A stretch of DNA of 13,016 bases. Source: JAWXCH01 sp034440595 (GTDB taxonomy: Bacteria; Planctomycetota; Planctomycetia; Pirellulales; JALHPA01). The first letter of the stretch is position 1, and the number at the start of each line of letters is the position of its first letter. Below, one piece after another: positions 7,529 to 13,016 of this stretch. The notes under the pieces are model-generated. The model did not search any database and was not told where the DNA came from. It saw nothing but the letters and a program-made list of their open reading frames with translations. The stretch lies in assembly GCA_034440595.1 (NCBI GenBank), contig JAWXCH010000421.1, forward strand, positions 1 through 13,016, given 5' to 3'. Both the position numbers and the translations under genes were made by a program.

Positions 7529-7637
7529 GTGTGCCACTGGCTTTGTCAGTGCCTGATTCTTAGTAATAGGTTTGCCACTCAACCTGCGATCTACCAGGCC
7601 TCTAACGTAGTTTGCACTGGCGGAGCCAGTGGCACAC
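7529..7637. repeat. Inverted pair of REP-like hairpins (copies B and C) between sdhA and sdhB
   Basis: Two 24-nt units, 7529-7552 and 7614-7637, are inverted copies of each other with 21 of 24 positions matching, including 14 contiguous outer bases (GTGTGCCACTGGCT / AGCCAGTGGCACAC). Each unit is itself a hairpin. The right unit is CACTGGC-GGA-GCCAGTG; the left one has the same 7-bp stem with one G-T pair and a TTT loop. Each carries the tag GCACAC beside the stem. The 61-nt spacer has no gene. This head-to-head arrangement is that of a BIME, a paired REP element. In the sdh transcript the whole block could fold as one long stem and affect sdhB expression or mRNA stability. Confidence 0.7.
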
Positions 7638-7650
7638 GCACTCCGATTCG

Positions 7651-9663
7651 CTAAACTCGTGCCTTCTCGGGAGCGACCGAGGCACCACTTCCATTGGCCG
7701 CGGGCTGGTGCTCCGCTTTCGCCTGCTGACGTTTCTTCCAGGCCTGCTCGATGGCTTCGGCACCGACCAGCCCATACAGGCGTGGACGCGGCGGAATCAA
7801 CGATGTATCGACATCTTCGTAGCTCAGTTCGGGTTCGCCGTCGGAGGCCAGTCGTGCGACCGTGCTCTTAAGCCATTTTTTGGTGTTAGCCTCAAACTGG
7901 TCGCACCATTGTTCGGCCAGGCGCTGCTTTTCGGCTGGATCGGTGGTTTCGATGCCGGGCATGGAAAAGGCCGGTTTGTAATGTGCGCCGCGGCATTCGT
8001 CGCGCTGAAGTGCCCCTTTGAGAATCGTTTTTGCCAGCGGAAACATATCCAGCAGCGACTTGGTGAAGATCACGTTTTGATTCGTCCAGTTGCCGGTGTC
8101 CGACAAGGCACAGTGCGCGGAGCGCTCTTGTAGCTCTTGCACCTTGGCATAGGCTTCGCGCAGGCGATCGTTGTGTCGCACGACTGTTGCGGTGGTGGTC
8201 ATGACCTGGCCCAGCTCTTGATGAATCAGGTACGGGTTCTCGCGACCACTCTTTCGCTTCAGCAATTGATCGTGAGCCGCCTGATGCTGCCGTTGTGCTT
8301 GATCAAACAAGACCACCGGCAGATCGATCGCCGCTCCCTTGGATCCCTTCAACAAGTTCTCGACACCTGGAGCAACGATCAGCCCGCTGAAGATGCAACT
8401 CAGCAGCGAGTTTGCTCCCAGACGATTGGCACCGTGGTACTGGTAGTCACATTCACCAATCGCATACAGACCAGGAATATTGGTCTGCTGGTTGCGCGGC
8501 GAGCCAAGCTCCAGACCACCGTTGGCCGAACGCTCGTAATCGCACCACAGTCCTCCCATCGAGTAATGCACCGCCGGGAAAATCTTCATCGGCTCATCGC
8601 GCGGGTCGACGCCTTGAAATTTCTCGTAGATCGCCAGAATTCCACCTAGCTTGATATCCAGCGTAGCGCGTGGAATGTGCGTCAGGTCCAGATACACGCA
8701 CAACCGGTCGCGTTCGACACTCAGGCCGTCGGTGGTGCAAATGTCAAAGATTTCGCGCGTCGCAATATCGCGTGGCACCAGATTGCCGTACTTGGGATAG
8801 CGCTCTTCCAAGAAGTAGTATCGCTCGGACTCGGGAATCTGCTTTGGCGAGCGTGGATCGTGCGGTGTGCGTGGAACCCAAACGCGCCCCCCTTCGCCGC
8901 GCGCACTTTCGCTCATCAGGCGCAACTTGTCCGCACCGGGAACTGCGGTTGGATGAACTTGAATGAATTCGCCGTTGCCGTACCAGGCACCTGCCTGAAA
9001 GCAGCGACTGGCGGCGCTGCCGGTGCAGGCCATCGACATCGTCGAGCGCCCATAGATCAGCCCACAGCCGCCGGAACCAACAATCACGGCGTCCGCTGGA
9101 AACGAGCGAATCTCCATCGAGACCATATCCTGACCGACACAGCCGCGGCAGATTCCTTGATCGTCCAAGATCGGACCAAGGAAATCCCAGAACTCATACA
9201 TCTTCACTTTGCCAGCAACTTCCCAGCGGCGGACCTGTTCATCCAGGGCGTAAAGCAACTGCTGCCCTGTCGTGGCACCGGCAAACGCGGTTCTTTTGAA
9301 CAGCGTGCCACCAAAACGGCGCTGGTCGCGAAAACCTTCTGGCGTGCGATTGAACGGCACACCGAGGCGGTCCATCAGGTCGATGATGCGCGGCCCCCAC
9401 TCGGTCATTTCCTTGACCGGCGGCTGATGCTGCAGGAAGTCTCCGCCATAGACGGTGTCGTCCAGATGCAACCACTCGTTGTCCCCCTGCTGCCGTGTGA
9501 CCTGGTTGACGCTGTTAATACCTCCCTGAGCGCAGACACTGTGCGAGCGTTTTACCGGGGTCAGGCTCATCAGGTCGACTTCGATGCCAGACTCAGCCAG
9601 CTTCATGGCCGCGGCCAGACCCGCCAATCCACCACCAACAATCATCACTCGCTTGTTTGCCAT
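7651..9663 (-). CDS. sdhA: Succinate dehydrogenase/fumarate reductase flavoprotein subunit
   Basis: SdhA oxidises succinate to fumarate on a covalently bound FAD at the cytoplasmic face of the membrane complex. The 670-aa protein starts with the dinucleotide-binding loop GGGLAG (10-15). H41 in RSHSVCAQGGIN is the expected FAD-linking histidine. Active-site landmarks follow: HPTA (H237), ESARGEGG (about 252-259), LVPRDIATREI, VHYSMGG and GECDYQYHGANRLGANSLL. The length and the CAQGGIN wording fit the Bacillus-like type B family; a fumarate reductase role cannot be excluded from sequence. The C-terminus has a Lys/Gln/Ala-rich tail, probably disordered. I chose ATG 9663 because it begins one residue before the conserved strand; a TTG two codons upstream (9669) is also possible. 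No good Shine-Dalgarno is visible for either. It sits between sdhC (168 nt upstream) and sdhB. Confidence 0.96.
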   Translation of the reverse strand: MANKRVMIVGGGLAGLAAAMKLAESGIEVDLMSLTPVKRSHSVCAQGGINSVNQVTRQQGDNEWLHLDDTVYGGDFLQHQPPVKEMTEWGPRIIDLMDRLGVPFNRTPEGFRDQRRFGGTLFKRTAFAGATTGQQLLYALDEQVRRWEVAGKVKMYEFWDFLGPILDDQGICRGCVGQDMVSMEIRSFPADAVIVGSGGCGLIYGRSTMSMACTGSAASRCFQAGAWYGNGEFIQVHPTAVPGADKLRLMSESARGEGGRVWVPRTPHDPRSPKQIPESERYYFLEERYPKYGNLVPRDIATREIFDICTTDGLSVERDRLCVYLDLTHIPRATLDIKLGGILAIYEKFQGVDPRDEPMKIFPAVHYSMGGLWCDYERSANGGLELGSPRNQQTNIPGLYAIGECDYQYHGANRLGANSLLSCIFSGLIVAPGVENLLKGSKGAAIDLPVVLFDQAQRQHQAAHDQLLKRKSGRENPYLIHQELGQVMTTTATVVRHNDRLREAYAKVQELQERSAHCALSDTGNWTNQNVIFTKSLLDMFPLAKTILKGALQRDECRGAHYKPAFSMPGIETTDPAEKQRLAEQWCDQFEANTKKWLKSTVARLASDGEPELSYEDVDTSLIPPRPRLYGLVGAEAIEQAWKKRQQAKAEHQPAANGSGASVAPEKARV

Positions 9664-9746
9664 GATCAATTAGGTCAGCATCAAAAGTAAAGTAATCGCA
9701 AAAGCAGAAGGTGCCGCTCGGCACACTAGACTGACTCAAGTAACTC

Positions 9747-9817
9747 ATTTTAACCCGGCGCGCAAGCGAGGAAACTCGTCCTACGCGCTGCGCCTCGCGG
9801 GCGCTTCGGGTTAAAAT
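9747..9817. repeat. 71-bp imperfect palindrome between sdhC and sdhA
   Basis: The outer arms ATTTTAACCCG (9747-9757) and CGGGTTAAAAT (9807-9817) pair perfectly over 11 bp. Moving inward, a 4-bp GCGC/GCGC segment and a 6-bp GCGAGG (9766-9771) / CCTCGC (9793-9798) segment pair, separated by two 2x2 internal loops, leaving a 21-nt apical loop. About 21 bp are paired in total. It differs from the REP-like family elsewhere in the window. On the sdh transcript it begins 14 nt after the sdhC stop. No U-run follows, so it may be a dispersed repeat that now acts as an intercistronic stabiliser, processing site or partial terminator. Confidence 0.65.
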
Positions 9818-9831
9818 GTTGGTTTTCTGTC

Positions 9832-10590
9832 CTATGGTGCATGATCCTTGGCAACGGCTGCCGAAGGGGACTGGCCGTTCAGCAGTCGTTGTTTCTCATC
9901 CATACGAGTCTCAACCTTTTTGGCTTCTGGGATGTCCAACGTTCCAAAACCGACCAATGCCGTCACCCCGAGTCCGGAGACACCTAGTCCCAGCATTAAG
10001 CAAACGAAACTGGCCCGGCGCATGGCCTTCGGGCTGGTCCATAGTCCCCAGGTCAGACCAAATGTCCAAATACCATTCGCCAGGTGATAGGCTGCGGCCA
10101 GAACTCCGACGAGGTAAAGACCCTTAACCCAAAGCGGAATCAGCGCAATTGCTGTCGACGAAGCGGCGTGGTGCGGGTCAAAGTTGCCACCGCCGATTGG
10201 TGCCGCCATCGAATGCATGTGCCAAACGTGCCAGATAATAAAAAAGAACGCGATCATGCCTGTCGCACGCTGCAAAGTGTAGCGAAAATTGCTGGCATAG
10301 TGGTAGCGGCCCAGATTCGGCATCGAGCCACTGATGATCGCCCAGCCGATGAGGGCGTGATATATCAGCGGCAGGAAGATGAACGTCCATTCCACCAGCG
10401 GGAGAAACATCCCCAGCGAGTGGATGGTATTGACGTTCTTCTGGAACATCTGTGGGCTGTCAACAACCGTCGAATTGGTCAGCAGGTGGATGATGACATA
10501 GCCACCAATCGGTACGACCCCCGTCAGCGAGAAGAGGCGATACAGCAGGAACTGGTGCCGCCCAAAGAACGAACCGTCGTTGTTTTCCAC
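9832..10590 (-). CDS. sdhC: Succinate dehydrogenase cytochrome b558 subunit
   Basis: SdhC is the di-haem membrane anchor that passes electrons from SdhB to the quinone. This 252-aa protein has five hydrophobic helices at about 18-36, 63-86, 108-126, 149-170 and 193-215, the layout of the single-subunit b558 family (type B, no SdhD). Candidate haem ligands are H35, H78, H121 and H169, one in each of the first four helices. RLFSLTGVVPIGGYVIIH and YHLANGIWTFGLTWG are family-typical. The start is GTG 10590, supported by a strong AGGAAGG five nt upstream. The C-terminal 35 residues are hydrophilic. It is the first gene of sdhCAB and the only one of the three with a strong ribosome binding site. 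Menaquinone as partner is inferred from the family, not seen. Confidence 0.94.
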   Translation of the reverse strand: MENNDGSFFGRHQFLLYRLFSLTGVVPIGGYVIIHLLTNSTVVDSPQMFQKNVNTIHSLGMFLPLVEWTFIFLPLIYHALIGWAIISGSMPNLGRYHYASNFRYTLQRATGMIAFFFIIWHVWHMHSMAAPIGGGNFDPHHAASSTAIALIPLWVKGLYLVGVLAAAYHLANGIWTFGLTWGLWTSPKAMRRASFVCLMLGLGVSGLGVTALVGFGTLDIPEAKKVETRMDEKQRLLNGQSPSAAVAKDHAP

Positions 10591-10595
10591 GTGAA

Positions 10596-10602
10596 CCTTC
10601 CT
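10596..10602 (-). promoter_or_regulatory. Shine-Dalgarno that fixes the sdhC GTG start
   Basis: On the minus strand AGGAAGG lies five nt before GTG at 10590-10588. No in-frame ATG at a comparable position fits the first helix, so GTG is the start. Confidence 0.75.
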
Positions 10603-10648
10603 GGCGCGCGTTGGCTGTTAGCGGTCGCACGCCCGCTCGCTGGTGATA

Positions 10649-10664
10649 GCAATCCTCAGATTGC
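10649..10664. other. Hairpin in the sdhC leader
   Basis: GCAATC (10649-10654) and GATTGC (10659-10664) form a perfect 6-bp stem with a 4-nt loop. It lies between the proposed sdh promoter and the sdhC ribosome binding site. No known riboswitch class is recognisable. Confidence 0.3.
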
Positions 10665-10751
10665 CACGCCCAGACGGCCCGATTGAACCGAGTTGACCTC
10701 AGGGCTGAATTATAGACTCCGTAGCCGAAATCCCTGGCCCTCAATGCCACC

Positions 10752-10779
10752 AGTATAGAAGTTACCGCTTTTCTGACAA
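10752..10779 (-). promoter_or_regulatory. Promoter candidate for sdhCAB
   Basis: On the minus strand TTGTCA (10779-10774) and TATACT (10757-10752) are 16 nt apart, a good sigma70-type match. It would give a leader of about 155 nt before sdhC. A second -10-like TATAAT at 10714-10709 (minus) has no matching -35 at the right distance. Confidence 0.45.
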
Positions 10780-11247
10780 TGATATAACAGGAATGGAGCA
10801 AGGCTTTTTCATGGCGGTCGATATACTCGAAAACGCAGTTGTGAACTGTCGCCGGCGCATGTGAGATGGCTGGTTCATTGCCGCAGCAAGCACTGAATGC
10901 CTCAAAGTTCCGCGATTGATTCAGCTCCTCCGGTTTGGCCTGCACAGCAGCAGCTTGGCCGTGCCCGGCCAGCATCTTGTGCCTGAGATCCGGTTGGTGT
11001 GGCGTGAGTTGCCGCGGTTACTGCCCAATTGGCAGGCAACAAGTGGATCATCTCGTTGGCGTAGACTGCCTAATTTGACTTCGCGATTCTCGGCAAATAT
11101 GGTAAATAGCTACGGATAAACAAGTTGCGACTGGTCCAACTCTGCCGAACGAAATATTACTGAAAACGGTCCTAGAGTTGCTTGAGCTTGGTTATAACAA
11201 ATTTTAAGACATTTGATTGCTTCGGTTTACTTCCTGCGGCGTCGGCG
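10780..11247. other. Intergenic region between the sdh promoter and the response regulator
   Basis: About 470 nt separate the divergent sdhC and response-regulator genes. A promoter candidate for the right-hand gene lies at 11075-11103. Short open frames exist: a 29-codon frame from ATG 10897 and, in another frame, 67 codons from TTG 10916 to 11119. Neither has a ribosome binding site or recognisable family. A decayed gene cannot be excluded. Confidence 0.45.
11075..11103 (+). promoter_or_regulatory. Promoter candidate for the response regulator gene
   Basis: TTGACT (11075-11080) and TATGGT (11098-11103) are separated by exactly 17 nt. The -35 is strong and the -10 is fair. The leader to ATG 11248 would be about 138 nt. 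Confidence 0.35.
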
Positions 11248-11676
11248 ATGATAGAATTATTGACACCTTCGATATTGATCACGGACGATGACGAGGCGTT
11301 TCGCGATACCTTGCGCGAAATGCTCGAGCCGCTGGGCTACCAAATCTCGGTTGCTAGTAACGGTGAAGAAGCTCTCGATATCGTGCAGCATCGCGACATC
11401 CACTTGCTGCTGCTCGACATGCACATGCCCCGCCTGACGGGCGTAGAGACCGCGCGACGTGTCATGCGCGTCAACTCGCGGCTCCCTTGGATATTGCTAT
11501 CCGCTCGCGTCGACGAATCGATTGTTCGACAGGCCAAGTGCGAGAATGTTTTTTCGATCTTATCGAAGCCGGTCACCCGATTTGCAATCACCGAAAATGT
11601 CCAGTCGGCGTTGCGACAGACCTACAACTGGCCTCCATTGGGCAATCCACCGATTGACCCCTCTCACACAGTTTGA
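11248..11676 (+). CDS. Single-domain response regulator (receiver)
   Basis: This 142-aa protein is one receiver domain with no output domain. The phosphorylation pocket is complete: acidic pair D13/D14 in LITDDDEAFRD, acceptor D57 in LLLLDMHMPRLTG, S85 in ILLSA, and K107 in SKP. It would receive phosphate from a histidine kinase or relay and act by protein contact. The C-terminal 25 residues (TYNWPPLGNPPIDPSHTV region) form a short Pro-rich tail. The start is taken at ATG 11248, directly before the first receiver strand; a TTG at 11182 would add 22 residues without improving the domain. The ribosome binding site is weak. The next gene, 378 nt downstream on the same strand, is a PAS-GAF sensor-like protein, a possible functional neighbour. 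Confidence 0.9.
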   Translation: MIELLTPSILITDDDEAFRDTLREMLEPLGYQISVASNGEEALDIVQHRDIHLLLLDMHMPRLTGVETARRVMRVNSRLPWILLSARVDESIVRQAKCENVFSILSKPVTRFAITENVQSALRQTYNWPPLGNPPIDPSHTV

Positions 11677-11986
11677 ACTGCGAGAGAAACGATAGCGGCA
11701 GCGATCCCCTCCAAACTGGGGATTCTTGGCAATCTAACGGCCAGACTGAATAATAGCTACGAAGCCCCCGAACTCGCGCCGCAAAGTCGGCAAAACCGGG
11801 CAATTTTACGGTGCAATCAAGCTTTCTTTGTCTGCCGGTCGATTCATTCGATACCGCATAACTGGAGATGGCGGTTGTAGCAACCACCAATCGACAACGA
11901 CGCAATTTTAGTGATGTAGCGACTTTTCATGCAAAGTATGGTCTAATCGAGACCTGAAGCGTGTGTCGTTGCGTAAGATAGTGTAG
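11677..11986. other. Intergenic region, no gene recognised
   Basis: These 310 nt follow the response regulator. They contain one terminator-like hairpin (11704-11723) and, at the right end, lead into the promoter of the PAS-GAF gene. A minus-strand frame at 11588-11905 overlaps the response regulator and is not credible as a gene. Confidence 0.5.
11704..11723 (+). terminator. Possible terminator of the response regulator gene
   Basis: ATCCCC (11704-11709) and GGGGAT (11718-11723) form a perfect 6-bp stem with an 8-nt loop, 27 nt after the stop codon. It is followed only by a short TTCTT, so it is a weak candidate. Confidence 0.35.
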
Positions 11987-12016
11987 TTGCTTGAATCGCG
12001 TTGCTCCAACTATAAT
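11987..12016 (+). promoter_or_regulatory. Promoter of the PAS-GAF gene
   Basis: TTGCTT (11987-11992) and a perfect TATAAT (12011-12016) are 18 nt apart. The expected transcription start is at about 12023, almost on top of the first in-frame ATG (12025). That argues for translation starting further on, at TTG 12055. Confidence 0.5.
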
Positions 12017-12039
12017 CAGATCGAATGCTTAGGGACACG

Positions 12040-12044
12040 AGGAG
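12040..12044 (+). promoter_or_regulatory. Shine-Dalgarno that decides the PAS-GAF start
   Basis: AGGAG (12040-12044) lies 10 nt before TTG 12055, with a second purine tract AGAGG at 12046-12050. The upstream ATG 12025 has no ribosome binding site and would need a nearly leaderless mRNA. Confidence 0.5.
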
Positions 12045-12054
12045 TAGAGGCCGC

Positions 12055-13016
12055 TTGTCGTCAAAGCCCAAAATTTTGGTGGTCCGTGAACCTCGCGACG
12101 GCGAGCAACACTCCCTTCCAAACTGGAGTGGTGCTTACGAGACCGAAGAGGTTAGCAGCCCCTTGAAGGCGCTGGCTCGATTAGCGCGCGAGTCTTTCTC
12201 TGGTGTCTACGTCACCTCCGCACATCTGACCGAAGCCTTCCGCATCGGTAAGCTACTCCAGAACGAACGCATCCTCGAAGGCATGCCCGACGGAGTCGTT
12301 TTACTCGACTCCGACAACATGATCATCTGGGGAAACGGTCGCCTGAACGAATGGTGTGGCCGAGAAAACATCGTCGGAATCAACTTCTACACTGCACTAA
12401 ATAGCCCTGAGATCCTCGGGCCGGATTTTTGCCCCTTCCACACAGCAATCAGCACCGGAACCGCCAGCGGTTCAACCTTGCGAGCCGGTGACAACCGTTA
12501 CTTCCATGTGCACGCCGCACCGGTTATGGAAGGAAACGCTCCTCCAAAACATTTGATCGTGACCGTTCGCGATGTCAGCCAGGAAATGCTGCAGCAACAA
12601 AAGCTGGCAGCTATCCACCAGGCGGGCATGGAACTGGCCGACATGAAGCCAGACGAACTGGCCCACATGACGGTCGAAGAGCGGATCGAATACCTGAAAT
12701 CGAATATTCTGCAATACACCAAGGATTTGTTGCAATTTGATGTCGTCGAGATTCGCCTGCTGGATCGCAAGAGTGGCGTGCTGGAACCGCTACTGGCGGT
12801 CGGCATGTCCTGCGAAGCGGCACAGCGGCCTCTGATGGCGGCAATCCAACACAACGGGGTCACCGGTTTTGTAGCAGTCACCGGCAAAAGTTACCTTTGC
12901 GAGAACACCGAAAAGGACCCCCTCTATCTCGAAGGGTGTGAAGGAGCCAAAAGCTCGTTGACCGTCCCGCTGATCTTGCACGACGAGGTCATCGGAACGT
13001 TCAACGTGGAAAGCCC
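12055..13016 (+). CDS. PAS-GAF signalling protein, 3' end outside the window
   Basis: The visible 320 codons contain three parts. Residues 1 to about 60 (KPKILVVREP, then a strand SGVYVTS) look like the start of a receiver-like fold without phospho-acceptor aspartates. A PAS domain follows at about 72-172, from NERILEGMPDGVVLLDSDN to TVRDVSQEM. After a helical linker, a GAF domain runs from about 205 to the window edge (YTKDLLQFDVVEIRLLD, then KSSLTVPLILHDEVIGTFNVES). PAS and GAF domains bind small ligands or cofactors and pass a signal to an output domain, which here lies beyond 13016. A histidine kinase, a second receiver or a diguanylate cyclase are all possible. The TTG start at 12055 is preferred to ATG 12025 because of the promoter and Shine-Dalgarno positions; the ATG would add ten residues. 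Confidence 0.85.
   Translation, partial: MSSKPKILVVREPRDGEQHSLPNWSGAYETEEVSSPLKALARLARESFSGVYVTSAHLTEAFRIGKLLQNERILEGMPDGVVLLDSDNMIIWGNGRLNEWCGRENIVGINFYTALNSPEILGPDFCPFHTAISTGTASGSTLRAGDNRYFHVHAAPVMEGNAPPKHLIVTVRDVSQEMLQQQKLAAIHQAGMELADMKPDELAHMTVEERIEYLKSNILQYTKDLLQFDVVEIRLLDRKSGVLEPLLAVGMSCEAAQRPLMAAIQHNGVTGFVAVTGKSYLCENTEKDPLYLEGCEGAKSSLTVPLILHDEVIGTFNVES

Noticed and set aside
8677..9690. 337-codon plus-strand open frame antisense to sdhA
   Set aside because: It is a shadow of sdhA, which has full family motifs. The antisense peptide shows no recognisable domain.
10084..10686. 200-codon plus-strand open frame antisense to sdhC
   Set aside because: It covers the sdhC start and leader, and its product is strongly basic without any domain.
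10460..10975. 171-codon minus-strand open frame overlapping the sdhC start
   Set aside because: It runs through the sdhC promoter, ribosome binding site and coding start in another frame, with no recognisable domain.
10897..11119. Possible frameshifted small gene (29 codons from ATG 10897, then another frame to 11119)
   Set aside because: The first part reads like a plausible protein start, but there is no ribosome binding site or known family, so a pseudogene call is not supported.
11704..12129. Two hairpins sharing TCCAAACTGG (11704-11723 and about 12109-12129)
   Set aside because: The second lies inside the PAS-GAF coding sequence and similarity is limited to ten bases; probably chance.

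Overview
The window looks like chromosomal DNA from a planctomycete, most likely of the Pirellulaceae (Rhodopirellula/Blastopirellula-like). This is inferred from three things. The protein families are a very large membrane-fused spermidine-synthase-like protein, a planctomycete-style 190-aa hypothetical protein and a PAS/GAF signalling protein. The intergenic spacers are long, and the gaps hold small palindromic elements. No sequence search was possible. I see no rRNA, tRNA, CRISPR array, transposase or phage gene.

Layout: (1) 1-408 is a non-coding, palindrome-rich leader. (2) 409-3414 (+) encodes a 1001-aa protein with about 12 membrane segments and a C-terminal aminopropyltransferase-like domain; a soluble loop of about 185 residues inside the membrane part carries three copies of a short repeat. 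(3) 3429-3827 (-) is a small conserved membrane protein converging on it, with 14 nt between the stops. (4) 4367-4939 (+) is a 190-aa hypothetical protein, converging, again with a 14-nt gap, on (5) 4954-5364 (-), a stand-alone bacterial homologue of the CaMKII association (hub) domain. (6) 5498-6412 (-) is thyX, flavin-dependent thymidylate synthase. (7) 10590-6585 (-) is a type B succinate:menaquinone oxidoreductase (or fumarate reductase) operon in the order sdhC-sdhA-sdhB, with a promoter candidate about 160 nt upstream. Both gaps between its cistrons (168 and 178 nt) contain palindromic elements of different design. (8) 11248-11676 (+) is a single-domain response regulator. (9) 12055 to the window end (+) is a PAS-GAF protein cut off at its 3' end, with a good promoter and a TTG start.

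Functionally, SdhC (di-haem b558 anchor), SdhA (FAD subunit) and SdhB (three Fe-S clusters) form one membrane complex joining the TCA cycle to the quinone pool. ThyX makes dTMP and lies downstream on the same strand. The two signalling genes at the right end may belong together, but nothing in the sequence proves it.

The observations I would follow up first are a family of REP-like hairpins with a conserved 3' tag (three copies: 352-380, 7529-7552 inverted, 7614-7637), a separate 71-bp imperfect palindrome between sdhC and sdhA, the triplicated repeat in the loop of the first protein, and the bacterial CaMKII-hub homologue. I did not find a convincing new multi-gene defence or biosynthetic system here.
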